Source: Candidatus Bathyarchaeota archaeon (GTDB lineage: Archaea; Thermoproteota; Bathyarchaeia; Bathyarchaeales; Bathycorpusculaceae). Taken from it: a DNA stretch of 33,254 nt. The stretch spans positions 85,370-118,623 of the forward strand of contig PLNS01000013.1 in assembly GCA_003141855.1 (NCBI GenBank), read 5' to 3'. Shown here one piece after another: positions 23,298 to 31,898 of the stretch. The position numbers and the translations under genes are program-made. The stretch's first letter is position 1; every line of letters begins with the position of its first letter. The notes under the pieces are model-generated. The model was not told where the DNA came from. It saw only the letters and a program-made list of their open reading frames with translations, and did no database searches.

Positions 23298-24536
23298 TTG
23301 CTCAACATTTACAATACGCTAACACGAAAAATCGAGCCTTTCAAGCCCTCAGAAGACAGGGAGGTTAAAATGTACACTTGCGGCCCATCCACATACCAGC
23401 CAGCCCACATCGGAAACTACCGCACCTTCCTCTTCGAAGACATACTCCAGCGCTACATGGAATATTCAGGGTACAACGTTAAGCGACTAATGACGCTAAC
23501 TGACGTAGAAGACAAGGCTATTGCGCAGGCAAAAAAAGAAAACCTAACCGTGGAAGAGTTAACGCGTAAAAACGAAGCGGTTTTCTTCAAGGACTTGGAG
23601 CTTTTAAAAATCAAAAAGCCTGACTACCCAGTCAGGGCTTCGACGGCGGTAAATCAAGCTGCCGACTTGATTTCTAAGCTCGTAGAGAAAGGCTACGCTT
23701 ACTATTACACCTATAAAGGCGCCAAAAACGTTTACTTTGACCCCTTAAAATTCCAGGATTTCGGAAAACTTGCGTATCTGGACATGAGCAAATGGCCCAA
23801 GAAGAAACGCCGATTCCACAAAGACACCTATCCAGGAACGCCTTGGAACCGTGGGGATTTTGTGCTTTGGCATGGCTGCGAACAAGACAACAACGTATGC
23901 TTCCAAACGCCGATTGGCAGCGGGCGACCTGCGTGGAACATTCAAGATGCAGCCATCGTAACCAAGCACTTAGGCTTCACGGTTGACGTTGGATGCGGAG
24001 GAATTGACAATTTGGTTAGGCACCACGACTATACGCTTGCGGTTGCGGAAGCGGTTTCAGGTAAACAGTTCTCAAGGTACTGGCTTCACGGCGGCCACCT
24101 GTTTGCAGATGGCAAAAAAATGTCCAAGAGCACAGGCAACGTCTATTACCCAAGCGACCTGTCAGCCAAAGGCTTTGGCGGCGGGCAGTTGAGGTTCTTT
24201 CTTATCTATGGACCATACAGGCAAAAACTAAACTTCACGTTCAAAAAGTTGGCTGAAACCAGCCGAAAACTGGATTCTTTCAGAAGCATGGTTGCGGACT
24301 TGCAGGAAGCAAAACCGTCAAGCCAAGCCGAAACGCAAGAAACCCTAACCAGCAACATCGTTTCTGATTTTGAAAAACACATGAACAATGATTTAGACGT
24401 GAAATCTGTTTTTGACAACCTATACAAAACAGCCAGTGAACTTCATGAAATGCGCCAATCGTTGGGGGCTGATGATTTAAAGAATGTGTTAAATGGTCTG
24501 CGCAGGGTTGACAGCGTGCTGCAATGTATCTTTTAG
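23298..24536 (+). CDS. cysS: Cysteinyl-tRNA synthetase family protein with divergent zinc site
   Basis: 412 residues, shorter than the usual 460-480. Class I signatures are HIGN (37-40) and KMSKS (274-278). C28 of MYTCGPSTY is in the place of the first zinc ligand. The second ligand position (C in W-H-x-E-C-S-A) reads WNIQDAA, with Asp217; the fourth (E in H-H-E-N-E) reads HHDYTLA, with Thr; only C28 and the first His of HH are kept. An extra Cys233 precedes GGIDNLVRHH. The C-terminal region is truncated relative to a full anticodon-binding domain. It starts at TTG 23298 behind GGAGA (23285-23289), in an operon with the peroxiredoxin. It may be the cellular CysRS or a ligase paralog; see the finding. 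Confidence 0.85.
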   Translation: MLNIYNTLTRKIEPFKPSEDREVKMYTCGPSTYQPAHIGNYRTFLFEDILQRYMEYSGYNVKRLMTLTDVEDKAIAQAKKENLTVEELTRKNEAVFFKDLELLKIKKPDYPVRASTAVNQAADLISKLVEKGYAYYYTYKGAKNVYFDPLKFQDFGKLAYLDMSKWPKKKRRFHKDTYPGTPWNRGDFVLWHGCEQDNNVCFQTPIGSGRPAWNIQDAAIVTKHLGFTVDVGCGGIDNLVRHHDYTLAVAEAVSGKQFSRYWLHGGHLFADGKKMSKSTGNVYYPSDLSAKGFGGGQLRFFLIYGPYRQKLNFTFKKLAETSRKLDSFRSMVADLQEAKPSSQAETQETLTSNIVSDFEKHMNNDLDVKSVFDNLYKTASELHEMRQSLGADDLKNVLNGLRRVDSVLQCIF

Positions 24537-24541
24537 GGCGC

Positions 24542-24790
24542 TTAGACTAATTCGCCCACAAGCTTCACTCTTGCGAACGCTTCGTCTCGGTGCGGCGCCA
24601 TCTCTAACTCTTCAGTTAAGTCTTTTCCAGCGTCATGCATGCCCATGTGGTCTCCTTCCATCCAGAAACTGCTATCCGTGACTTCGTAGACTTTGCCTTG
24701 GTATGCTATGTAGGCTGGTTTACCGTTTTTTCCGTTATTTTGCTGTAGTTCTAGGCGTGTTATCTTTTTTTGTTCTGCCAAAAAATTCAC
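24542..24790 (-). CDS. Cytochrome b5-like haem-binding domain protein
   Basis: 82 residues. KPAYIAYQGKVYEVTDSSFW is the usual opening of the family, followed by GDHMGMHDAGKDLTEELEMA and PHRDEAF; His48, His52 and His67 are present. The pattern matches the short, stand-alone prokaryotic cytochrome-b5-like/MAPR-type domain, which binds haem or hydrophobic ligands and is cytoplasmic. It converges with the CysRS-like gene (5 bases apart) and is the only gene of its transcript. Confidence 0.85.
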   Translation of the reverse strand: MNFLAEQKKITRLELQQNNGKNGKPAYIAYQGKVYEVTDSSFWMEGDHMGMHDAGKDLTEELEMAPHRDEAFARVKLVGELV

Positions 24791-24850
24791 CTTATCTTTA
24801 CTGTCTAAAAGTTTGAGGATGGCTTTAAACGTTTTCAGGGCTTGCTGAAG

Positions 24851-25915
24851 TCAGTTTCTTATAACGGGGCTGGTTGATGATTGGTAAGCGGCGTTTATGT
24901 TGACGCTGCCTAAGTTTGTTCGGCTGTTTATTTCAATGTTGCTTGCAGCAGGGTAATTGTCGGATTGGATGGGGGATTGGTTGCCTGAAAAATGCTGCAA
25001 ATCCGAATGTATACTTCCCAAGTTAGTTTGCGAAATGATTTTTGCTCCAACGTCGCCGTCGATTTGCAAGCCAACGTTTACTGAGCCTAATTCTGTGACC
25101 GCGTTAACTTGCAGGTTCCCTTGGAGCGTTTTGGTTTCGGTTATATCCATAGTAACTGAGCCAGCGTTTGTCTGTAAAGCAACGGTATTGTTTCCTTCAA
25201 TGTTGACTTGACTCATTCGAAAGTCCACGCTTCCAGCTTGAGTTCTAAGAGTCACGTTTCCTGCAACTGTCACGTTCTGCAGGTTCGCTTGAACAGCGCC
25301 CGCTACCGATTGCAGGTTAAGGAACTCAAAAGTTGCGGGTTTATCAGCAGTGAGGCTGACTTGCCCCGCTTGTGAGGTAACGTTGAGGTTTAGCGTTAAC
25401 GCTGGGTTAAGGTAAATGTTGCAGTCAACGTTGAGTCTTGAAAAAGAAGGGGATTCCGTAATCTTTGCCGTTATTGTTAACTCGTTGTTTTCGGTTTGAT
25501 TGTAAAAGGTTACTTGCATGGGGCTATCGCTGCCGCCGCCGAAGTTGCTTTTTGAACCTGTCCCCTCAAGGGTGATTATGAAATTATCGTTGGTTACGTT
25601 TTGGGTGAAAACGTTTACTTTAAGCCCTTCAGTTTGAACATTAAGGTTTAACTTGTTAATGTTAATCGTGTTGTCTTGGTATGTTTGCCCAAAGTTCACC
25701 GTCGAGAACGGTGCAGCAAGCAATGCAGCAACCACTACACCCACAACTAAAATGGCAACTAACGCAACGGCTACTATCATAATGGGGTCATTTTTAATGG
25801 GCTTCATCGGAGTTGATGGAGCTGGGGACACATAAGTGGCGACTGGTGTTCCGCATTTCTGGCAGAAACGCGCAGTCTCATCAAGTTTAGTTCCGCATCT
25901 ACGGCAATAGGGCAA
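24851..25915 (-). CDS. Zinc-ribbon, single-membrane-helix protein with beta-repeat (DUF4097-like) external domain
   Basis: 354 residues from TTG 25915, chosen because GAGG lies 8 bases upstream and the product then begins PYCRRCGTKLDETARFCQKC; the frame is open to 25969. An N-terminal zinc ribbon (C-x-x-C-G...C-x-x-C-G) is followed by a Pro/Thr linker and a membrane helix (MIVAVALVAILVVGVVVAAL), then about 260 residues rich in Asn, Thr and Val with repeats of the N-L-G-S-V-N-I and A-G-S-V kind (TELGSVNVG, TNLGSIHSD, TNLGSVNINA). This is the right-handed beta-strand repeat pattern of DUF4097-like adhesin domains. The topology suggests the ribbon inside and the repeats outside the cell. Promoter-like GCTTAAATTTT lies about 40 bases upstream. 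Confidence 0.78.
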   Translation of the reverse strand: MPYCRRCGTKLDETARFCQKCGTPVATYVSPAPSTPMKPIKNDPIMIVAVALVAILVVGVVVAALLAAPFSTVNFGQTYQDNTININKLNLNVQTEGLKVNVFTQNVTNDNFIITLEGTGSKSNFGGGSDSPMQVTFYNQTENNELTITAKITESPSFSRLNVDCNIYLNPALTLNLNVTSQAGQVSLTADKPATFEFLNLQSVAGAVQANLQNVTVAGNVTLRTQAGSVDFRMSQVNIEGNNTVALQTNAGSVTMDITETKTLQGNLQVNAVTELGSVNVGLQIDGDVGAKIISQTNLGSIHSDLQHFSGNQSPIQSDNYPAASNIEINSRTNLGSVNINAAYQSSTSPVIRN

Positions 25916-26040
25916 CTGTTGAAACCTCAAGCTACGAGGTATGCGTTTACAAAATTTAAGCATTACCAAAAATAAACTTCACAGTGCTTCATAGCAATTT
26001 TAATAAGGTTGGGGCTGAACGATTTGTTGGAGATATCCGT

Positions 26041-27738
26041 TTGCCTGAGAAAGTTTTAGTTACATCTGCTTGGCCATACATCAACGTCACGCCGCACCTT
26101 GGCAACCTTGTCGGTTCAGTTTTGTCCGCCGACGTTACAGCCCGCTACTACAGGCTGAAAGGCGACGACGTGTTGATGGTGAGCGGTTCAGACACGCACG
26201 GCACCCCCATCGAAGTGGAAGCCATAAAGCAAGGCATAACGCCTAAAGAGTTAACCGACCGCAACCACGCCAAAGTCGCTGAACTCTTCCGCAAATGGGA
26301 CGCCTCCTTTGACAACTACACCAGCACAGAGAACCCAATCCACAAGCAATTCGTCCAGAAAACCTTGCTTGAAATCCAAAAAAACGGTTACATATTCGCT
26401 CAAGACACCCAAATGCTCTACTGCGAACACGACCAGCGCTTCTTGCCCGACCGCTTCGTAGAAGGCAAATGCCCCTATTGCGGTTGCGAGAAAGCCCGCG
26501 GCGACCAATGCGACTTGTGCGGCAAGCTTTTGGAGCCAACTTTGCTGGTGGACCCTTACTGTGTAATCTGCAAAAGTAAACCCACGGTGAAAACTACTCG
26601 CCACTGGTACATCGACCTCTCCAAACTCTCCGAACCCCTAACCCAATACCTAAAAGATAACCAGCAGCTTCCAGCCAACGTCAAAAACTTCAGCTTAAAC
26701 TGGATAAAAGAAGGCTTAAAACCCAGAGCCGTCACCCGCGACGTCGAATGGGGCATCCCAGCACCCTTCCCAGGAGCGGAGGGCAAAACCGTCTACGTTT
26801 GGGTGGACGCCGTCTTAGGCTACGTTTCCGCAACCATCGAACAGTCCCAGCGTATGGGTGAGCCTGAGAAGTGGCGGGAGTTCTGGTTTAACAAGCAAGC
26901 CAAAACTTTGTATTTCGTGGGCAAGGACAACATCCCCTTCCACACAATCATTCTGCCAGCGTTGCTTTTAGCTTCAGGGGAGGGCTATAATTTGCCGTGG
27001 AACGTTTCCGCCACCGAATTCCTCCAGTTCAAGGGCCAAAAAGCCTCCAAGAGCCAACGCGTCGGCATCTGGATAGACGAAGCCTTAGAAATGTTCCCCG
27101 TCGACTACTGGCGCTTCTTCCTCATAGCCACAAGACCCGAAAGCAAAGACACCAACTTCACATGGACAGCGTTCATCGAGAAAATCAACGCTGACCTAAA
27201 CGACACATTCGGCAACTTTATCCACCGAACCCTAAGTTTCATAAACAGCAAATTCGACGGGCAAATCCCAGCGCCAACCAAACTCGACAAAGACGACGAA
27301 GCAATATTACAAGCGGTAAAGGAGAAAGTGGAACAGGCGGCCAAGGAAATTGAAGATTCATGGCTGCAATCCGCCACAAACACCCTCATCGGCATAAGTC
27401 GCATAGGAAACCAGTACCTAAACGACAAGGAACCATGGAACCTGATGAAAACTGACAAGGAAAAAGCTGGAACCATCTTTTACGTGGCGACGCAAGTGGT
27501 TAAGGCAGTCGCCGTGGTATCTGAGCCATTCATGCCCCAGACGGCACAGCAGCTTTGGCAAACACTAAACCTCCCGGGAAGCGTTCAAGCGAGCAGTTGG
27601 AGCGAAGCCTTAAAACCCATAGAAGCAGGGCACAAAATCGCGAAGCCCCAACCGCTATTCCACAAAATAGACGCCGACGAAACAAAACTCGAAGAAATGC
27701 TGGCGCAGATAAGAGCAAAGCAGGCAGGTCCAAAATAA
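26041..27738 (+). CDS. metG: Methionyl-tRNA synthetase
   Basis: 565 residues from TTG 26041, preceded by GGAGAT (26029-26034). The start gives the usual PEKVLVTSAWPYIN; an upstream frame to GTG 25984 is less likely. Class I motifs are HLGN (in TPHLGNLVGS) and KASKS (GQKASKSQ), with catalytic region GIWIDEALEMFPVDYWRF. Two zinc knuckles (CEHDQRFLP...CPYC and CDLCGKL...CVICKSKP) show the double-zinc archaeal/MetG1 type. It lacks the C-terminal tRNA-binding EMAP domain. It charges initiator and elongator tRNA-Met in the cytoplasm. The PHP gene follows after 13 bases. Confidence 0.95.
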   Translation: MPEKVLVTSAWPYINVTPHLGNLVGSVLSADVTARYYRLKGDDVLMVSGSDTHGTPIEVEAIKQGITPKELTDRNHAKVAELFRKWDASFDNYTSTENPIHKQFVQKTLLEIQKNGYIFAQDTQMLYCEHDQRFLPDRFVEGKCPYCGCEKARGDQCDLCGKLLEPTLLVDPYCVICKSKPTVKTTRHWYIDLSKLSEPLTQYLKDNQQLPANVKNFSLNWIKEGLKPRAVTRDVEWGIPAPFPGAEGKTVYVWVDAVLGYVSATIEQSQRMGEPEKWREFWFNKQAKTLYFVGKDNIPFHTIILPALLLASGEGYNLPWNVSATEFLQFKGQKASKSQRVGIWIDEALEMFPVDYWRFFLIATRPESKDTNFTWTAFIEKINADLNDTFGNFIHRTLSFINSKFDGQIPAPTKLDKDDEAILQAVKEKVEQAAKEIEDSWLQSATNTLIGISRIGNQYLNDKEPWNLMKTDKEKAGTIFYVATQVVKAVAVVSEPFMPQTAQQLWQTLNLPGSVQASSWSEALKPIEAGHKIAKPQPLFHKIDADETKLEEMLAQIRAKQAGPK

Positions 27739-27751
27739 TCGAGGCTCGCTG

Positions 27752-28414
27752 ATGCAGATAAAAGCAGACCTCCATGTTCACACTACCTACTCGAAAGATT
27801 CACTGATAACCCCAAAAGACCTTGTTTATTACGCGAAGAAACGCGGGTTGAACGCTGTCGCCGTCACCGACCACAACCAGCTCGAAGGCGCCTACAAAAT
27901 AGCTAAAGAAACAGACTTCCTAATTATTCCTGGTATGGAAGTCTCCAGCAGCGACGGGCATATTGTTGCGCTCAACATCCATGAGCTCATCCCCCGAGGT
28001 TTTAGTGCTGTAGAGACAGTAGAGCGGATTCATAAGGCAGGCGGAGTCGCAATCGCATGTCACCCCTACGTTCAATTCAAGGGGTGCCTAAGGGAAAAGG
28101 TCTGCGCAACCTTTGATGCTATAGAAGTCATTAACGCCCGAGCTTTCCCATTCAAAAACAGCGTGAAAAAGGCTGAGGAAACCGCGGAACGTTTGAAGCT
28201 TTCACGTGTGGCTGGAACCGACGCGCATTATGGTCCCCAAATTGGATATGGGTACACGGTTATTGAGGCGGCTGAACCCAGCGTTGAAGCCATAGCTAAA
28301 GCCATCGTGGAGGGGCACTGCCAACCCTTCGGTCAACCTGTGCCTTTTACCTTGAACCTTCAGCAGGAACTTCAAAGGGTAAAGCGGATGGCAAAAAAAT
28401 TCATCCACACCTAA
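27752..28414 (+). CDS. PHP-domain metal-dependent phosphoesterase
   Basis: 220 residues. Metal-binding motifs appear in order: DLHVHTTYSKDS (6-17), VTDHNQLEGA, GMEVSSSDGH, IACHPYVQFKG and GTDAHYGPQIG. These are the classical PHP blocks carrying His/Asp/Glu ligands for up to three metals. The closest type is small stand-alone PHP phosphoesterases (TrpH/YciV-like), which act on nucleotides or oligonucleotides, but the substrate is not determined. It starts at ATG 27752 behind GAGG (27741-27744), in an operon with metG. Confidence 0.9.
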   Translation: MQIKADLHVHTTYSKDSLITPKDLVYYAKKRGLNAVAVTDHNQLEGAYKIAKETDFLIIPGMEVSSSDGHIVALNIHELIPRGFSAVETVERIHKAGGVAIACHPYVQFKGCLREKVCATFDAIEVINARAFPFKNSVKKAEETAERLKLSRVAGTDAHYGPQIGYGYTVIEAAEPSVEAIAKAIVEGHCQPFGQPVPFTLNLQQELQRVKRMAKKFIHT

Positions 28415-28452
28415 GAAACAATCATTTACGAAAGCGGTTTTGCACTTGCCAA

Positions 28453-29283
28453 TTATGACGACTTATTGTTGGAGGAATTGAGCCTGAAAGCCAACAAATC
28501 CAAACCAATCTTCTTCGCATCCCGAACAGGATTAACTTTTGAGGCACCCTTATTCCTCTCAGCCCATTCAACCGCCACTTCCACTACTGGAAAACCGAGT
28601 TTTTTGCAGCGCACAATCATTTCAGTGTCAAAGAAGTAACCGTCTGATTTAGAAACGTTCAACACTGCCTCTGCTACTTCGCGGCTCATTGTTTTGAAGC
28701 CACATTGGTGGTCATGGATGCCGTCAAGAAAAAGCAGCCTAACCGCCAAGTTGTAGGTTAAACTAAACAGCGTTCGAGAGACACGGCGTTGAACGCGCGA
28801 GCCCTTGACATGTCGGGAGCCGATTGCCATTCCCCCGTTCTCTTTAACTACCCGTAGAAGCTGCGGCAAGCATTCAAGGTTAGTTGCTAAGTCGACATCC
28901 ATGAAAGTTATGATTTTGCCCTTCGAGGAGCTGAGGGCGTTTTTGATGGCTTTACCTTTTCCTAAACGGGTCGGCGAATGAAGTAAAACAAGGCGCGGGT
29001 TGCGCTTGGCCATTTTTGCAACAATAACATCTGTGCCGTCGGTGCTGCCGTCTTCAGACACGATTATTTCGTATGATTTGGAAAAGGACTGGACAGCTGC
29101 TTCAACTTCGAGCACGCACTTTTCAATTTGTGCTGCTTCGTTGTAGGCTGGCAGCAGGATTGAAATTTCTTTGTTAGGCGCCCCACTCTTCAAGTTGTAT
29201 TCAACCTTTCCCAAACTGGGAAAACAAATGATTCTATACCATAAATGAATTGCGTATTTCCCCCAAAATTTTAACAGCGGCAT
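28453..29283 (-). CDS. Glycosyltransferase family 2 (dolichyl-phosphate sugar synthase-like)
   Basis: 276 residues. GT-A domain: ISILLPAYNEAAQIEKCV, VSEDGSTDGTDVIV, PTRLGKGKAIKNAL, and the DxD motif in MDVDLATNL, then GSRHVKGSRVQRRVSR and DHQCGFKTMSREVAEA. These match the DPM1/DPG synthases that transfer a hexose from a nucleotide sugar to dolichyl phosphate on the cytoplasmic face of the membrane. It has no membrane helix of its own, so it must bind the membrane peripherally. The start at ATG 29283 is 3 bases from the opposite gene; TAAAAAGAGT (29301-29310, minus strand) fits a TATA box of a leaderless transcript. The lipid-linked sugar could feed the GT-C enzyme next to it. Confidence 0.92.
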   Translation of the reverse strand: MPLLKFWGKYAIHLWYRIICFPSLGKVEYNLKSGAPNKEISILLPAYNEAAQIEKCVLEVEAAVQSFSKSYEIIVSEDGSTDGTDVIVAKMAKRNPRLVLLHSPTRLGKGKAIKNALSSSKGKIITFMDVDLATNLECLPQLLRVVKENGGMAIGSRHVKGSRVQRRVSRTLFSLTYNLAVRLLFLDGIHDHQCGFKTMSREVAEAVLNVSKSDGYFFDTEMIVRCKKLGFPVVEVAVEWAERNKGASKVNPVRDAKKIGLDLLAFRLNSSNNKSS

Positions 29284-29286
29284 TCC

Positions 29287-31044
29287 GTGAGCTATCGCAA
29301 ACTCTTTTTAGACGCAAGCATTAATTCTCATTCTAAAAAGGGGTCGCTAAACATTACCTCAACAATCGGCAACAGCGGGCAGCCTCCATCTATAAAAGCG
29401 AAGCTAGGCCAGCGACTCAAAAGTAGTCTAAATCGGCAATGGCAGACAGTTGTTGTGTTCGGGAAAGTGCACCGCTATCGACTGGCATTGGTTGTGTTCT
29501 TGGTTATTTTTGCTGTTGCTTTGTTGTTTAATTTGGGTTATATGTCGGTTCAATGGGATGAAATGCCCCACTTGTATGGCGGCTTACTTCTTAGCCATGG
29601 GCAAACGTGGGATTACATGACAACCTATGGTTATTATCCTCCAATCTTCGACCTCGTGACAACAGGCTACTTCCAAATATTTGGAGTAAGCCAGATTGCA
29701 GGGCGTTTGGTGGCTGTTACTTTTTCGTTGCTGGCGATTTGGCTGTTATTCGAGTTTACCAAGCGGACTTACGGGCAAAGAAACGCGTTAATCGCAAGTG
29801 TCCTTTTGGGTACGATGCCGGGGTTCTTTTGGCTCTCCAGAGTAACCATGCTGGAAACCATGCTCATCTTCTTCTTCACCCTGGTAATGTTTGCTTTCTA
29901 CTCGTGGATAACCAAGGATACTTACAAGACGCTTCTCTTCAGCGGCTTAGCTTTAGGCATAGGCGTTTTGGCAAAGTACCAGATTGTAGTTGCCACCATA
30001 GCGATGCTTTTGAGCATTCTGTTTCTGTGCAGGAAAAAATTGAAGATTAGATTTACAAAGTTTTTGCTGATTTGTGTGGTCGTGGTTTTGGTTGTGGTGC
30101 CGTGGTTTTTAATGATTTACCACTACGACGGAGTAACCAAATTTGAAACCATCAAGTACGTTATGAGTGAAGGCGGAGAAGACCGACCTGCCTACAGCAA
30201 CCGATTCCAACCCATCCCCGTGTACTATCTGGTTGAGATGGCTTGGCCGTTTAACGACATAGCCGTTCACCCCATCTCGCTGCCGATTTTTGCTTTAGGC
30301 TTGTGCGGCTTGGGTTTGTTTGCTTACCGAAGAAAAAAACAGGACATCTTTTTCCTTACGTGGTTTGTGGTGGTTTATGTTTTCTTCACGATTATTCCGA
30401 ACAGGCAGTGGCGGTATGTGACCCCGCTTTTTCCCATCTTAGCCATTTCAGCCGCATGCTTCATCATGTTCCTCTACGGCAGAGTCCACGCGTGGAAACC
30501 TCAACAGGTCGGAATCAAGGGCGACCGCTTGAAGAAGCTTGCATCTGCATTCTTCATCGTCATAATAGCGTCTACGGTTGCTTACGCCAGTTATGATTCT
30601 TATCAGATGACCATTAGAGACCAAATCCACATTCCGATACAAGAAACCGCGGAGTATTTGGCGGCGCATTTGGACCAAAACCAGTCAGCCGTGCTCGTTT
30701 GCGCCTTCAACCTTCTTGACCAGGACATGTTCAGGTTTTATTTGCCTTCAAACATGTCCAGAGACCAAATCTGGCAGTACCCAGCCCTGGCGGTCGATGC
30801 TTTTACGCCTAACTTTAACATTACAGAATTTGTCAGCTTATGCGAGGAACGAAATGTAAAATACATTATTCTTTTTGACTGGGGACCGCACACGAAATTT
30901 TTCAATACAACATTAGATTATATGCAAGTCCAAACCCTGATTTCTGACACGCACAGGTTCGGAGACCCGTCAGATCAGCCGTTCTTCGGTCCTTTCTCGA
31001 ACAACAAAGGATACAGGCTTTTCTTAGTTCGCTTCCTAAGTTAA
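29287..31044 (+). CDS. GT-C glycosyltransferase, PMT/ArnT-like (PMT_2) membrane protein
   Basis: Up to 585 residues with ten or more hydrophobic helices from about 66 on (LALVVFLVIFAVALLFNLGY and later LLAIWLLFEF, LIFFFTLVMFAFYSW, VVVLVVVPWFLMIYH, IFFLTWFVVVYVFF). The first outer loop carries the acidic motif WDEMPHLYGG, the catalytic Asp-Glu of PMT/ArnT enzymes, which move sugar from a lipid phosphate to protein or lipid outside the cell. The C-terminal third is soluble. The annotated GTG at 29287 lies 3 bases from the opposing start; a clear TATAAAAG at 29391-29398 falls inside the frame, and in-frame GTG 29455 or 29467 could be the true start, trimming a non-conserved-looking N-terminus. 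The divergent GT2 neighbour probably makes its donor. Confidence 0.88.
   Translation: MSYRKLFLDASINSHSKKGSLNITSTIGNSGQPPSIKAKLGQRLKSSLNRQWQTVVVFGKVHRYRLALVVFLVIFAVALLFNLGYMSVQWDEMPHLYGGLLLSHGQTWDYMTTYGYYPPIFDLVTTGYFQIFGVSQIAGRLVAVTFSLLAIWLLFEFTKRTYGQRNALIASVLLGTMPGFFWLSRVTMLETMLIFFFTLVMFAFYSWITKDTYKTLLFSGLALGIGVLAKYQIVVATIAMLLSILFLCRKKLKIRFTKFLLICVVVVLVVVPWFLMIYHYDGVTKFETIKYVMSEGGEDRPAYSNRFQPIPVYYLVEMAWPFNDIAVHPISLPIFALGLCGLGLFAYRRKKQDIFFLTWFVVVYVFFTIIPNRQWRYVTPLFPILAISAACFIMFLYGRVHAWKPQQVGIKGDRLKKLASAFFIVIIASTVAYASYDSYQMTIRDQIHIPIQETAEYLAAHLDQNQSAVLVCAFNLLDQDMFRFYLPSNMSRDQIWQYPALAVDAFTPNFNITEFVSLCEERNVKYIILFDWGPHTKFFNTTLDYMQVQTLISDTHRFGDPSDQPFFGPFSNNKGYRLFLVRFLS
29391..29398 (+). promoter_or_regulatory. 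TATA box inside the annotated N-terminus of the GT-C gene
   Basis: TATAAAAG, a consensus archaeal TATA box, predicts a transcript start near 29420. It lies about 57 bases before in-frame GTG 29455. Its position inside the longer frame makes the N-terminal 50 residues doubtful. Confidence 0.4.
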
Positions 31045-31048
31045 ACGC

Positions 31049-31495
31049 TTAAACAGTTTCTAGAAACTCAAACCCTGTTTTCTCGTTTTTGGCTCGTTTA
31101 GCGGAACCGCCAGCCAACTCCAAAATGACCACTTCGCCGATTTGCCAAACATCCACACCCATCCGCACACAACCCGTAACGGCAGTGTCGTTTCTTCCGA
31201 AGCTTGCATGCATGTGCAGCTTGGGTTTGCCTTCTTCATCTGTGAAAATTGTTCCTACGCCGCAGGCTTCGTGGACGCCCCTCAAAAACGTAACCATGGG
31301 TTCTGGAGGCATCGCGTTGCCGTCTTTTGGTCCCACAACAACTTTGCTTTTGTCTTGGGCGCCGCCGAGGAAGAAGCAGAGGGCGCTTTTGACTTGTTTT
31401 TGGGCTGCGAATTTTTCTATGACTTCGTGGAGTCGTTCGTCATGGTGGAGTCTGAGTATGAAGATTCTTCCGAGGTTGGCTTCAGTGTAATTCAA
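31049..31495 (-). CDS. PPC/DUF296-domain protein
   Basis: 148 residues. The PPC fold signature is visible: IFILRLHHDERLHEVIEKFA, then SALCFFLGGAQDKSKVVV, and LHMHASFGRNDTAVTGCV, followed by VVILELAG. The LHxH-A-x-x-G-R block and the preceding G-G-A loop are the conserved core of PF03479, which is a trimeric domain found in plant DNA-binding proteins and in stand-alone archaeal/bacterial proteins of unknown function. His residues in the block may bind metal. It converges with the GT-C gene (4 bases apart). Confidence 0.88.
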   Translation of the reverse strand: MNYTEANLGRIFILRLHHDERLHEVIEKFAAQKQVKSALCFFLGGAQDKSKVVVGPKDGNAMPPEPMVTFLRGVHEACGVGTIFTDEEGKPKLHMHASFGRNDTAVTGCVRMGVDVWQIGEVVILELAGGSAKRAKNEKTGFEFLETV

Positions 31496-31594
31496 GGTTT
31501 CTTGCCTCTTTTATGCTTAAAACGGAGAATATCAACTATAAAAGAGTTAAACTGAGGCAAAACTACTCTGTTAAAAAAGCAGGCGTTTTGCTGT

Positions 31595-31769
31595 TTATAT
31601 TCTGTTTAGGTAGAGTGTTTGTTTTGCGTCTTCTTTTCTTTTCGGTGTAGGCACGTTTGAGCTACTGCCGTCTGCTAATGTAACCGTTGTTTCAAAGGCT
31701 ACGGGGCAGTTTGAGCGGTGCCTTACTTCATTTTTCTGTGACGTATTTTTCGACCTCTTGAAGAGCCAA
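31595..31769 (-). pseudogene. Possible frameshifted small gene
   Basis: On the minus strand, TTG 31769 opens a frame reading ALQEVEKYVTEK that meets TGA at 31730-31728. In another frame across the run GAAAAATGAAG the reading continues EVRHRSNCPVAFETTVTLAD and then GSSSNVPTPKRKEDAKQTLY to TAA at 31597-31595. The joined product would be about 58 residues. A TATA box (TTTATAAG, 31794-31787) lies about 20 bases upstream of the TTG, as for a leaderless transcript. No family is recognised, so this may be chance; a sequencing error in the A-run would restore an intact gene. Confidence 0.3.
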
Positions 31770-31898
31770 CGTAATATCAGAGTATACTTATAAACATTGT
31801 CCTACTTTTAAATCTCTTGTGAACCAGCAATTAATATTGAAAATAATAAGCGATTATACACTCCAACGTGGTTAATTCTAAACAGTTATCCTTGCTTT

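Noticed and set aside
23298-24536. Firm call of MshC (mycothiol ligase) for the CysRS-like gene
   Set aside because: Similar length, but KMSKS is canonical and no other mycothiol gene is near, so only a CysRS-family call is justified.
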